DNA of 64,000 bases, from the NCBI GenBank assembly GCA_963791885.1, contig CAWBUL010000004.1:1178001-1242000 (forward strand). The letters are read 5' to 3'. The translations under genes and the position numbers were made by a program. The DNA comes from CAVSUZ01 sp963791885. Its GTDB lineage: Bacteria > Pseudomonadota > Alphaproteobacteria > Acetobacterales > Acetobacteraceae. Shown here in pieces: positions 26,704 through 35,210 of the stretch. The first letter of the stretch is position 1, and the number at the start of each line of letters is the position of its first letter. Under the pieces are notes generated by a model that saw only the letters and a list, made by a program, of their open reading frames with translations, did not search any database and was not told the origin of the DNA.

Positions 26704-28281
26704 TCATGCGAATCCCACGCCCATTCCTTTCCCGAGTGGCTCTCTGCTGTCCCGCTTACAGCCCTCTTTCCCGGCAAGATCTGTCATCGCTGTCGCTTCG
26801 GGCGGCCGGACAATCTGCCAGTTCACGGCATCGACGTAGAGTTGCTCATAAAGTTTCTTCACACGCTCCTTGTGATAAAGGTTAGCTATACGTCTCTGCA
26901 TAATGCCGCCCATGGCCGCACGCTGCTGGCAATCAAGAAGGATCACAGCAAGAGCTTCGGCGATCGCCTTCGGATTGCACACGCCAACGACAATCCCGCC
27001 CCGACCGATGACCGGATCGTCCTCGAAGCCTTCAATGATCTCTCGGCACGAGCCGACATCCGTTGTAACCGCCGGTATCCCCATGGCCGCCGCTTCCATT
27101 AACGCGATTGGCTGAGCCTCACTGATACTTGTTAAGACGAACACATCGGTCCTCGCCAGATATGCGGTCACGTCAGGAACGCGCCCTGGAAACTGTACGG
27201 TTCGTTCCAACCCAAGCTGACCAACTAATGCGTGACATCCGGCCGCATAGTCCGGGTCCTCCTCTTCCGGACCAATAAGGACTGCATTCACATTAGAGAC
27301 TTTATCTCGCAATAAGCCAATTGCCGCTATGAATGTGCGCACGTCTTTAATAGGCACTATGCGACCGATCATCAGGACCGTGGGTGGACGCGGCTCCGTG
27401 CTAAGCGGTATCCGGCGGTAGAACTCGACGTCAATTCCGTTCGGAATGATACGCAGCTTATCTTCTGCGGCTCCGTCGGCTCTCTGGTAATCCTGGTTGG
27501 CACGATACTGAGCGGTGATGACGTCCCCGAAATGGTAGGATATCTTCGAAAAGGAACAGAATGCGTTCAGCCAGAAATCGCGGAGTTGGGACGGTTTTTC
27601 ACCAACCGAAAAACCGGTAGAGCCGGAGTCGTATACCCAGTCCGCAACCCCAAGCTCAATCCGTCGTTCATTGGTGTAGATCCCATGTTCCGTCACAATG
27701 TAGGCTTTCCCAGTAGCGACCTTTGCGTAAGCGCCAATAAGGCCGGCATATCCCGTTGACACGGCATGGAACGCGTGGGCCTCGGGCAAGGGAGTGTGGA
27801 ACACTGCAAGCACGCTGCGCGCAAGAAATCGCCAGGACCAGAAGAAATCTATCAGGGAGCCGTTCGAGATGATCCGCTCATATAATAGCTCGAACGTCTT
27901 CCATGCCGGCTTGGAATCCAATAGGGCAGCTCCGCCGAGCCCGGTCTTATGCAAAAGCACGGCGAGTTCCTCCATCGCAGAGGGAGATCCCTCTATGATC
28001 TCCTTTATCAGCCACACGCCTTCATGAATTTGGGCCTCATCGCGAGCCTTCGGGGGACGTCCCGCAGGACAACGATCGAGGATAATGTCGATTACACCAA
28101 CGACGTTCTCCGGAACCTTGTATTTAGGCACTCGCGACTGGGAGGAGATGCTGGCAGATATGATGGAAAAGCGAATGCCCGAGGAGGCGCGGATCAGAGC
28201 ATCCATCCAAGAGGCAACTCCACCCAGAACGTAGGGGTACCCCCCCTCCACAAGTAGGCAGACGTCGGACTCAAGGGGCAT
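26704..28281 (-). CDS. pelF: PelF, GT4-family glycosyltransferase
   Basis: 525 aa soluble retaining glycosyltransferase that polymerises the Pel backbone from UDP-sugar donors. The start DVCLLVEGGYPYVLGGVASW is the PelF hallmark; TEHGIYTNERRIEL and IPNGIDVEFYRRI follow. VLMIGRIVPIKDVRTFI opens the donor domain, and the E-x7-E motif is in SEAQPIALMEAAAMGIP. All are intact. The start at 28281 overlaps pelE by 11 bases. The 3' tail after MTDLAGKEG may be slightly extended. Confidence 0.92.
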   Translation of the reverse strand: MPLESDVCLLVEGGYPYVLGGVASWMDALIRASSGIRFSIISASISSQSRVPKYKVPENVVGVIDIILDRCPAGRPPKARDEAQIHEGVWLIKEIIEGSPSAMEELAVLLHKTGLGGAALLDSKPAWKTFELLYERIISNGSLIDFFWSWRFLARSVLAVFHTPLPEAHAFHAVSTGYAGLIGAYAKVATGKAYIVTEHGIYTNERRIELGVADWVYDSGSTGFSVGEKPSQLRDFWLNAFCSFSKISYHFGDVITAQYRANQDYQRADGAAEDKLRIIPNGIDVEFYRRIPLSTEPRPPTVLMIGRIVPIKDVRTFIAAIGLLRDKVSNVNAVLIGPEEEDPDYAAGCHALVGQLGLERTVQFPGRVPDVTAYLARTDVFVLTSISEAQPIALMEAAAMGIPAVTTDVGSCREIIEGFEDDPVIGRGGIVVGVCNPKAIAEALAVILLDCQQRAAMGGIMQRRIANLYHKERVKKLYEQLYVDAVNWQIVRPPEATAMTDLAGKEGCKRDSREPLGKGMGVGFA

Positions 28282-29152
28282 GAGTAAGTTCCGCCCCATC
28301 CACATGCTCTTGCCGCCGGGCTTGGGATACCAACGCATTCATCTCGTTCAGGCAGTCCGCTGCACTTGTTCGCTCCAGGGAGGCGCGATCAGGATCGAGC
28401 AGGCCACTCTCGGCGTATTCCAGGCGAGCGAGCGCCACGCGGTTCCAAAGCTCGGGGTCGGTCGGTGTCTCTCGAGCGAGGCACTGCACCGCGCCTATGC
28501 GCCTGGTATACTGATCATGACGATCGGCGATGATCTTTGCCCCGAGTACGCGCACGGCAGCGTCCTTATCCTCAAGCGCTTGGCGCAGGGCGGAAGAAAG
28601 ATGGGGTGTGAACCTGCGCCCTATCACGTTCAGTGCGTCGAGTTTTTCGAGCCTAGTACCAAGCAGCATGACGTCGATGAGAGATCTTGTCGCATGCGCT
28701 TGACTGATACGTAGACGTCCATCCTGCAAAAGCCTGTGCAGGACTTCCGCGCGGCTGATATTAAATGGCCGCCGAAACTTCCCCCTCTCCGGGTCCCGAG
28801 AGTTGCTCCCCGACAGCCAGCATAGTCCAAGGATGGCGCCAAAAGGCCCTGCCAGAAGGGTTCCCGCCAAAATAACGGCCGCAATCGCTGCTGCGGTTTG
28901 GCGTGTGCATGCCGACGAGTGGGATATCGTAGCTCCAAGCGTTACCGCTACGAGAACGAGAATTCCGCCATGAATATATAAATATTGTGCAAGTGAAATC
29001 TGGCGGTGCGTCAGGACAGCCAAAAGGATCGTCTGCCCAAGGAAAAGCAAAGATAGGCAAGCCAGCACGATTCGTCGGTTGCCGGGAGGGCGCGCCGTTT
29101 CCACTGGACTGGTCTTCCGGGCAGCGCTTCGTGGTTCGGCGCTCACATTCAT
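28271..29152 (-). CDS. pelE: PelE-like membrane protein
   Basis: 293 aa. Two to four N-terminal hydrophobic segments (VLACLSLLFLGQTILLAVL, IHGGILVLVAVTLGA, AAIAAVILAGTLLAGPFGA) precede a helical cytosolic region (LIDVMLLGTRLEKLDALNVI, LRQALEDKDAAVRVLGAKII, CLARETPTDPELWNRVALAR). PelE in Pseudomonas has the same layout and ties PelD to PelF/PelG. The call rests on layout and position between pelD and pelF, as PelE is poorly conserved. Starts 1 base downstream of the pelD stop. Confidence 0.7.
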   Translation of the reverse strand: MNVSAEPRSAARKTSPVETARPPGNRRIVLACLSLLFLGQTILLAVLTHRQISLAQYLYIHGGILVLVAVTLGATISHSSACTRQTAAAIAAVILAGTLLAGPFGAILGLCWLSGSNSRDPERGKFRRPFNISRAEVLHRLLQDGRLRISQAHATRSLIDVMLLGTRLEKLDALNVIGRRFTPHLSSALRQALEDKDAAVRVLGAKIIADRHDQYTRRIGAVQCLARETPTDPELWNRVALARLEYAESGLLDPDRASLERTSAADCLNEMNALVSQARRQEHVDGAELTHAP

Positions 29153-29153
29153 C

Positions 29154-30125
29154 TCACGAGGTAGCGTTGGGACGGTTACATTTTGAAGCCAAGCTCTCGA
29201 GGACCCGGCAGATCTGCTGCAACCTTCGTATTGCTGTTTCTGTCATTTCCGCCCCCCTCAAGCGGTCGCAGACGATGACCCCTAGCGGCTTAGGCTCTCC
29301 CTCTGGCCACACGGCCCCCCATTGATAGCGTGTCTCGTGATCTGGTTTATGCCTGTCGCGCTCAAGCATCGACACGTTCAGCTGGGGAATCGCCGGAGGC
29401 GCGATTGGAATACCGCCATCGAGGGCAACGCCTGGTTCAAAGCCATGCTCGCCTCTGACATAGACCGCGATGTAGTTTGCTCCCACGCTGTTCCGGACGA
29501 AATTCGCGGAGCTTATAATCATCGCCAGGGGATTAGTGACGTCTAGGGTCGCGAGACTTTCGACCAGACTTTCACAGGTGCTCACATCGGCGGCGATCCG
29601 TAATTCAAGTCGGTCAATTTCTGCGACAGCTTCCTGCAGTCCTTCGGCCAACTCTTCAGCGGCTAACCGGGACTGAGCTGCGTGTTCTGCAAGCCTAAGT
29701 TCGTGATGGAGATGCAGTGTGCGAAGACCGCCGACCACAAGTGCAGTAGCAAACCAAGCACATGGCTGGGCAGCTATGACCGCGGCAAACTCATAAAAAT
29801 CCTGCATGCCAGATTGGACCGGCCAAGCGCGGGCAAAAAAAGCTGCTGTTGCGCCGAGGGTCGCGAACAGACCACCCATGATGCCGTACTGGGCCGACAT
29901 CAAAACGACAGGGATCCACAGAGGATTAGGCATGTCACCCAGTCCGGCCGGATTTTCATGCACCAACGCTCTGAGCAAGACAATAACAGCAATCAGCGCC
30001 AGAGTTTCCGGCACGAATCGCTTCCAATCTGAAAGTGCCATCATCTGTAGCAAAGGCCGCTCGAGTTCTGGGAGAGCCCTTTGCCGAGTGTTAGCCTCTT
30101 CAGCGCCTCCAGTATTCGCCGTCAT
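29154..30125 (-). CDS. pelD: PelD-like membrane GAF-domain protein lacking a GGDEF domain
   Basis: 323 aa. Four membrane helices (LALIAVIVLLRALVH, LWIPVVLMSAQYGIMGGLFA and two more) are followed by a coiled coil (AEELAEGLQEAVAEIDRLEL) and a GAF domain (NPLAMIISSANFVRNSVGA, ETRYQWGAVWPEGEPKPLGV). Pseudomonas PelD is about 455 aa and ends in a degenerate GGDEF domain that binds c-di-GMP. Here the chain stops after the GAF domain with LRGAEMTETAIRRLQQ. ATG 30125 overlaps the epimerase stop by 4 bases and is preferred over the in-frame start at 30176. Confidence 0.75.
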   Translation of the reverse strand: MTANTGGAEEANTRQRALPELERPLLQMMALSDWKRFVPETLALIAVIVLLRALVHENPAGLGDMPNPLWIPVVLMSAQYGIMGGLFATLGATAAFFARAWPVQSGMQDFYEFAAVIAAQPCAWFATALVVGGLRTLHLHHELRLAEHAAQSRLAAEELAEGLQEAVAEIDRLELRIAADVSTCESLVESLATLDVTNPLAMIISSANFVRNSVGANYIAVYVRGEHGFEPGVALDGGIPIAPPAIPQLNVSMLERDRHKPDHETRYQWGAVWPEGEPKPLGVIVCDRLRGAEMTETAIRRLQQICRVLESLASKCNRPNATS

Positions 30126-31054
30126 CGCGAGCTCGCATAAGCGGGAGCATCCCAGCGCATCTGTGCATCGGCCCAAATGCGCTGTATGACGGCAGGAAAG
30201 TCTGTCGGCGCCTGAACCGCCCCCAGTTGCTCGAGCCGACTGATATTCCCCACGATGACTCTTGGCTCTCCCGCTCTGATCCGGGCGCGAACGCGCCTGA
30301 GCGTTATCTGTTTGCCCGAAACATTTCCTAACATTTCGACTAGTATCCGAAGTTGAATTGCCCGCCCGCTGCAGATATTCACGAGCCCGTTCGCTTCGGG
30401 ATTAGCGGCGAGCTGGAATAACGCCGAGCACACCTGGCCTGCACCCATGAAGTCGCGTTCGACGTCTAGATTACCGGTTTCCAAAACCACTGCTCGCCCA
30501 CCGGTCGCAAGCTGGAAGGCGAATTCCCCGAGCGCGAGATGAGTGGGCATACCTGGCCCGATCGGATTGAATGGTCGTGCAACGATGACCCGGATGCCCG
30601 TCCGGTCTGAAAACGCCAACGCCAGCCTTGTCTGCTCCAGCTTCGTCGTTCCATAGGGGCTCACCGGAACACAGATCATCTTCTCAGAAATGGGAACACC
30701 GTCGACAATGGACGCGCCGTATTCGGCAGCACTGCCACAAAATACCAGAGCGGGACGAATGCCCGCGTCGAGGACTGCCCGTGTGATTGACGAGGCCAAC
30801 CCAACATTCACGCGTCTCAGGTCCATGGGCTCGCCATGCATCCCGCCAGCCAGATGGAAGATCAGGTCTGGCTCGACCTCTTCGAATATCCGCGCGAGGC
30901 GCGTTGGGTTCCACGGGGCCTCTCCTATAGAAACGGCAGACAGCACAGATCCCGCTCTGCGACAGATTGAAACAACGGTTACTCCTTGATGCCGCAACTC
31001 ATGTACCAGATGCTGACCTAAAAATCCGGAGGCGCCCGTGACAATGGCGCGCAT
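30122..31054 (-). CDS. NAD-dependent epimerase/dehydratase
   Basis: 310 aa extended SDR. MRAIVTGASGFLGQHLVHEL is the nucleotide-binding start; LIFHLAGGMHG, CGSAAEYGA and the catalytic YGTTKLEQTRLAL follow, then ARPFNPIGPGMP and DVERDFMGAGQVCSAL. It probably acts on a nucleotide sugar (4-epimerisation or reduction), but the substrate cannot be told. The start at 31054 lies close to the end of the upstream nucleotidyltransferase gene and fits tight operon packing. Confidence 0.8.
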   Translation of the reverse strand: MRAIVTGASGFLGQHLVHELRHQGVTVVSICRRAGSVLSAVSIGEAPWNPTRLARIFEEVEPDLIFHLAGGMHGEPMDLRRVNVGLASSITRAVLDAGIRPALVFCGSAAEYGASIVDGVPISEKMICVPVSPYGTTKLEQTRLALAFSDRTGIRVIVARPFNPIGPGMPTHLALGEFAFQLATGGRAVVLETGNLDVERDFMGAGQVCSALFQLAANPEANGLVNICSGRAIQLRILVEMLGNVSGKQITLRRVRARIRAGEPRVIVGNISRLEQLGAVQAPTDFPAVIQRIWADAQMRWDAPAYASSR

Positions 31055-31058
31055 GCAC

Positions 31059-31844
31059 CTACTCCTCGAGGAACAGCTCGCGATGGTGCTCAAACATGTT
31101 TTGAGCCAGCGCGAAATCGTCTGGGCGACCGATGTCGAGCCACATGCAGTCGTCTTGGAAGCAACGGATGTCCGCCGCTCCCGCGCGCATCTTCAGAAGC
31201 AGTGATGGCATGTCTAGGTATTCGCCGGGAATTATGTGTGGCCTCACGGCCTCGCGCCGAAGAATGTAGATCCCCATACTCACGAAATAGGTGTTCGTCG
31301 GCTTCTCTCGATATGCGCATAGTCGCTTCTCGGAGTCGAATTCGATCAGCCCAAAATCGATCTTATTCTCTCGCTCAAAAACCCCAATCGACGCATCACA
31401 CTCCGTTTCCAGATGCTGCTTCATCATCGCGACCAAGTCCATGGTCGTCAAAAGGTCGCCGTTTGAGACGATAAAGGCGTCGTTGAGCTCCTCAAGCATA
31501 TTCCCTAGCGCACCGGCTGTGCCCAGTGGTTGGTCTTCGCTTCTATAACGTATGCTGACGCCATATTTTGATCCGTCTCCAAAGAACGCTTCAATGAGAT
31601 GTTGCAGATGGTTGACGGCGAGAATTATCTCTGACACTCCTGCCTTTTTCATTCGCCGGATCAAAAGTTCCAGGACTGGCATATCACCCAGCGGCATAAG
31701 TGGTTTGGGAAGCAAAGCGGAGTAAGGAAAGAGCCGCGTGCCCTTGCCGCCCGCCATAATCACCGCCTGCGTTACCATGCCGCTGGCGATCGTCACCGAG
31801 GGGGCGGCCGTTTGCTCACGGCGCAGGCGTGATACTGAACTCAT
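31059..31844 (-). CDS. Sugar-1-phosphate nucleotidyltransferase
   Basis: 261 aa. The signature VIMAGGKGTRLFPYSALLPK binds NTP and metal; MPVLELLIRRMKKAGVSEII, GTAGALGNM, FIVSNGDLLTTMD (Asp for Mg) and the C-terminal DDCMWLDIGRPDDFALA are typical of GlmU N-domain/RfbA-like enzymes. It activates a sugar phosphate to an NDP-sugar for the polymer. The start ATG 31844 overlaps the stop of the export gene; a 28-codon longer frame lies within that gene. Confidence 0.85.
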   Translation of the reverse strand: MSSVSRLRREQTAAPSVTIASGMVTQAVIMAGGKGTRLFPYSALLPKPLMPLGDMPVLELLIRRMKKAGVSEIILAVNHLQHLIEAFFGDGSKYGVSIRYRSEDQPLGTAGALGNMLEELNDAFIVSNGDLLTTMDLVAMMKQHLETECDASIGVFERENKIDFGLIEFDSEKRLCAYREKPTNTYFVSMGIYILRREAVRPHIIPGEYLDMPSLLLKMRAGAADIRCFQDDCMWLDIGRPDDFALAQNMFEHHRELFLEE

Positions 31845-31845
31845 C

Positions 31846-33396
31846 CTATCCTCCTTGGTAGCGTGCCGGTTCCAGTCCAGTCGTTGCTGTTGTGTCTCCG
31901 TCCCCGGCGGAACCGTCCTGTACGACATCTCCCGGCAATAGCGGCGTGGTCTCTAAGGCGGGAAATCTGTTTATGCCATCAGCGGATCGCCGGGTAATCC
32001 AGAACCGTGTCGGCGCTGTCGTATCGCTTGCGTCCGCCGCAACGCCGGCCTGCAGAACACCTAACACGGCTCTAATCGAAGCAATAGTGCGAATATGCAA
32101 ATCAACGTCGTCCTGGTTGGTCTGGATCGCCCTCTGCAGATCCGCCGCATGGTCGATTTGCAGCTTCTCCTGCGCAGCCCGAGCCGCTTCGAGCCGCCGC
32201 TCGGATTGGGCAACTGTGACTCGGTCATCCTGTTGCTGAACCAGCAAAGTCGACAGATCTGCTTCCATCTCGAGGATTTTGTAGCGTGATACGCTTCCCC
32301 GGGTGGCCATCGCCTGTAACTCGTGCAGCAGGATCTGTTTTTTGTCGAGCAGGGCCGCAAGCTGTTCTAGGCGCATTTTCTGGGCGTCCAGTTCTTCCTG
32401 GGCAATATCGACATCTCTTTGACTGAGATTGCTCTGCAGAACGAAGGCCCTACGGGCCAACGTTAGGTCTAGTTGCGCCCCCGCGACTTCATTGGCCACG
32501 GTTCCAGGCTTCCCGGGTTGCGCCTGCTTGATCGCTTGAGGCTGCAAACCAACCAGCATGCTAATTTGCTCTGATCCGTTCTGCTGAGCTATGAGCATTG
32601 CTCTTTTGATCAGCAGCGAAGTCACCTGATGTTCGGTTTGCTGAAGCTGTTCTCTTTCTTGGATCGTCTCGATCGCTTTTGATGTATCTGCAGCTCCGGT
32701 ATTAGATCCACCGGCATTAGCAACCGCCTGAAGAACAATCATCCCGGGAGCGAACTTGACCGCACCCGGCACCCGGACGGATCCGATCACGTAGACCGGA
32801 AGACGATCTAAAATCTCAACATGCACGTCGATCGAGCGACCAAAGGCCCGGTAGAAGTCGGTGGCAAGATCTGCCTGCAACTCCTCGACAGTGCGGCTGG
32901 CGGCAGCCAGGGTCCCGAGTTGGGGAATGCTTATGGCCCCCCACTCATTGACCGCGTATTCGCCAGAGATATCCGTTCTGGGGAAGATAGTCGCGACCGG
33001 ATGACCGGAGTCGGGCCCTCCGCGGGCAAGTGGTATCTCCAGCGTTTCAAAAAACAATATTTTTAGTTGGTCGCCATAAGCCACTTGCGCGCTATGATTA
33101 GCAGTCGATGGCGTGGCAAGCTGACGAGCGGCTGGTGCTGGAGAATCAGTCAGCGCGGGTGCGCTGGACCGTTGTCGTGGAAGGGACAAGAGCGCACTCA
33201 GCTCAGTCACCAACTGCTCGCGCAGATTTACCCACGTTTCCGCCACCACGCGTAGCCCCAGTGGTGAGTTCGGAGCATTTATCGGGAGCCACCGGAAGGA
33301 AGCCATTGCAGCAAGCAAGGCGAAGCCAGCGAGAGCGGCGGGTACTCGCAACAGGCGCCCGATACCACGGCGGCCAGGCTGGCTTCTTGCGCTCAT
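31846..33396 (-). CDS. Polysaccharide biosynthesis/export protein (Wza/ExoF-like) with coiled coil
   Basis: 516 aa. One N-terminal membrane segment (VPAALAGFALLAAMASF), then the poly-export domain (YGDQLKILFFETL, DISGEYAVNEWGAISIPQLG, VEELQADLATDFYRAFG) and an SLBB-like segment (PVYVIGSVRVPGAVKFAPGM). A long Gln/Glu/Ala coiled coil follows (MRLEQLAALLDKKQILLHEL). There is no lipobox, so it resembles ExoF-type periplasmic proteins rather than lipoprotein Wza. With no pelB barrel or pelC in the locus, it is the best candidate for the periplasmic/outer-membrane export path. It overlaps glmS by 4 bases. Confidence 0.75.
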   Translation of the reverse strand: MSARSQPGRRGIGRLLRVPAALAGFALLAAMASFRWLPINAPNSPLGLRVVAETWVNLREQLVTELSALLSLPRQRSSAPALTDSPAPAARQLATPSTANHSAQVAYGDQLKILFFETLEIPLARGGPDSGHPVATIFPRTDISGEYAVNEWGAISIPQLGTLAAASRTVEELQADLATDFYRAFGRSIDVHVEILDRLPVYVIGSVRVPGAVKFAPGMIVLQAVANAGGSNTGAADTSKAIETIQEREQLQQTEHQVTSLLIKRAMLIAQQNGSEQISMLVGLQPQAIKQAQPGKPGTVANEVAGAQLDLTLARRAFVLQSNLSQRDVDIAQEELDAQKMRLEQLAALLDKKQILLHELQAMATRGSVSRYKILEMEADLSTLLVQQQDDRVTVAQSERRLEAARAAQEKLQIDHAADLQRAIQTNQDDVDLHIRTIASIRAVLGVLQAGVAADASDTTAPTRFWITRRSADGINRFPALETTPLLPGDVVQDGSAGDGDTTATTGLEPARYQGG

Positions 33397-35210
33397 TCCA
33401 CGGTCACTGATTTGGCTAAGTTTCGTGGTTGATCCACATCCGTGCCCTTCAGCACGGCGACGTGGTACGCTAGCATTTGAACAGCGATCGCATACAGGAC
33501 GGGAGCGACGATCGGATGAACGGTCGGTAGCACGATGGTCCGCGACGCGATGCCGCGAAGCTTCGTCGTGCTGGTTCTGTCGCCAAACACGATAACTTGG
33601 CCACCACGTGCTGCGGCCTCCTGCAGATTGGATGCGGTCTTCTCCAGCAATGGTCCGGATGGAGCAATGGCAATCACCGGCACAGTGTTGTCGATCAGCG
33701 CGATCGGCCCATGCTTCATCTCTCCCGCGGCGTAGCCTTCCGCGTGAATATACGTGATTTCCTTCAACTTCAGCGCTCCTTCGAGCGCGATAGGGAAGCA
33801 GTTGCCGCGCGCCAGATACAGCACGTCCTGAGCGCCAACGATCAACCGTGCCAGATCCTCGATCACCTCGCTACAATCCAAAACCGCCTGCGCCTGGTCC
33901 GGCAGATCTAGCAGGCTGCCCACAATTGCGGCTTCCTCGGCGGGGGAAATACTGCCGCGTGAGACTGCCGCACCGATTGCGAGACAGGCGAGCATGGCGA
34001 GCTGGGCGGTGAAGGCCTTTGTGCTTGCGACGCTCATTTCTGGCCCGGCCCGGGTTTCCAGCATGATGTCGGAACCTCGGGCAATGCTGCTTTCTGGCAC
34101 ATTGACGATCGAGAGAATTCGCTGCTTCTGCTCCCGCATAAACTTGAGTGCTGCTAGCGTATCTGCCGTCTCTCCTGACTGGCTGACCAGAATTCCAAGG
34201 CCGTCTGCCTCAAGCGGAGGAGCGCGATAGCGGAATTCGCTCGCGATATCGGCATCGGTTGGGATTCGTGCGATCTGTTCAAACCATGACCGACCCACCA
34301 AACCCGCATAAAACGCGCTGCCGCAGGCGCTTATGGTAATCCGCGAATGCCGCGTTATGTCGAACGGAAGCTCCAGCACCCGGCGCTCTGCCGGGTCAAT
34401 CATCCGCTGTAGTGTGTTGTGGATGACCCTCGGGTGTTCGTGCAACTCCTTGTCCATGTAATGCCGAAACGGCCCTTTGCCGACGACCGTATCTGCAAGC
34501 GCCGAAACGGTGATGTCTCGCTTTATCTCCTGTCCATCGAAGTCAAAGAACCGGGCCGTATGGCGGCCAAGCTCCGCCCACTCACCCTCACGCAAATGCA
34601 CCATGCGGCTGGTAAGGGGCGCGAGAGCCAAGGCATCCGAACCGACATACATCTCTGCACCCCCGAACCCGATTGCCAGGGGGGCGCCATTCTGAACGCC
34701 GATCAGCAGATCAGGGTGGCCGGCGAATACGATCGCCAGGGCATACGAACCCTTCAGCCGCTGGCATGCGGAAAGCACCGCCTCACGCGGAGACATGCCG
34801 CCCGCAAGGTTCAGGTCCAGCAACTGAACCACGGCTTCAGTGTCTGTCTCGGTGGTGAAGTGCCGACCGGCCGCCTCCATCTCCTCCCTCAAGGTGGCGT
34901 GATTCTCGATGATCCCGTTGTGTACGACGGCGACGCGCGATGTGGCGTGTGGGTGGGCATTGCTTTCGGTGGGCGCGCCGTGAGTCGCCCAGCGCGTGTG
35001 GCCAATGCCGGTCGTGCCGACCAGCGGTGAACTGGTCAGCGCGACTGCCAGGTTGGCAATTTTGCCTTTCGCACGGCGCCGCTCTATGTGGCCGTTCACC
35101 AGCGTGGCTATCCCGGCGCTGTCATAGCCGCGGTATTCCAACCGGCGCAATGAATCCAGGATCAGCGGCGCTGCCGGCCGTGAACTAATGACGCCGACGA
35201 GACCACACAT
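33393..35210 (-). CDS. glmS: Glutamine-fructose-6-phosphate aminotransferase (isomerizing)
   Basis: 605 aa, the family norm. MCGLVGVISSR carries the N-terminal nucleophile Cys after Met removal; YRGYDSAGIA, GHTRWATHGAPTESNAHPH and VVHNGIIENH complete the glutaminase domain. Two SIS domains follow (ISACGSAFYAGLVG, VSQSGETADTLAAL, ARGNCFPIALEGALKLKEI), and the chain ends VDQPRNLAKSVTVE. It makes glucosamine-6-phosphate for UDP-GlcNAc. Here it heads the pel-type block, 53 bases after the giant gene on the same strand; GAGG lies upstream of the ATG. A second housekeeping copy elsewhere in the genome cannot be checked. Confidence 0.95.
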   Translation of the reverse strand: MCGLVGVISSRPAAPLILDSLRRLEYRGYDSAGIATLVNGHIERRRAKGKIANLAVALTSSPLVGTTGIGHTRWATHGAPTESNAHPHATSRVAVVHNGIIENHATLREEMEAAGRHFTTETDTEAVVQLLDLNLAGGMSPREAVLSACQRLKGSYALAIVFAGHPDLLIGVQNGAPLAIGFGGAEMYVGSDALALAPLTSRMVHLREGEWAELGRHTARFFDFDGQEIKRDITVSALADTVVGKGPFRHYMDKELHEHPRVIHNTLQRMIDPAERRVLELPFDITRHSRITISACGSAFYAGLVGRSWFEQIARIPTDADIASEFRYRAPPLEADGLGILVSQSGETADTLAALKFMREQKQRILSIVNVPESSIARGSDIMLETRAGPEMSVASTKAFTAQLAMLACLAIGAAVSRGSISPAEEAAIVGSLLDLPDQAQAVLDCSEVIEDLARLIVGAQDVLYLARGNCFPIALEGALKLKEITYIHAEGYAAGEMKHGPIALIDNTVPVIAIAPSGPLLEKTASNLQEAAARGGQVIVFGDRTSTTKLRGIASRTIVLPTVHPIVAPVLYAIAVQMLAYHVAVLKGTDVDQPRNLAKSVTVE

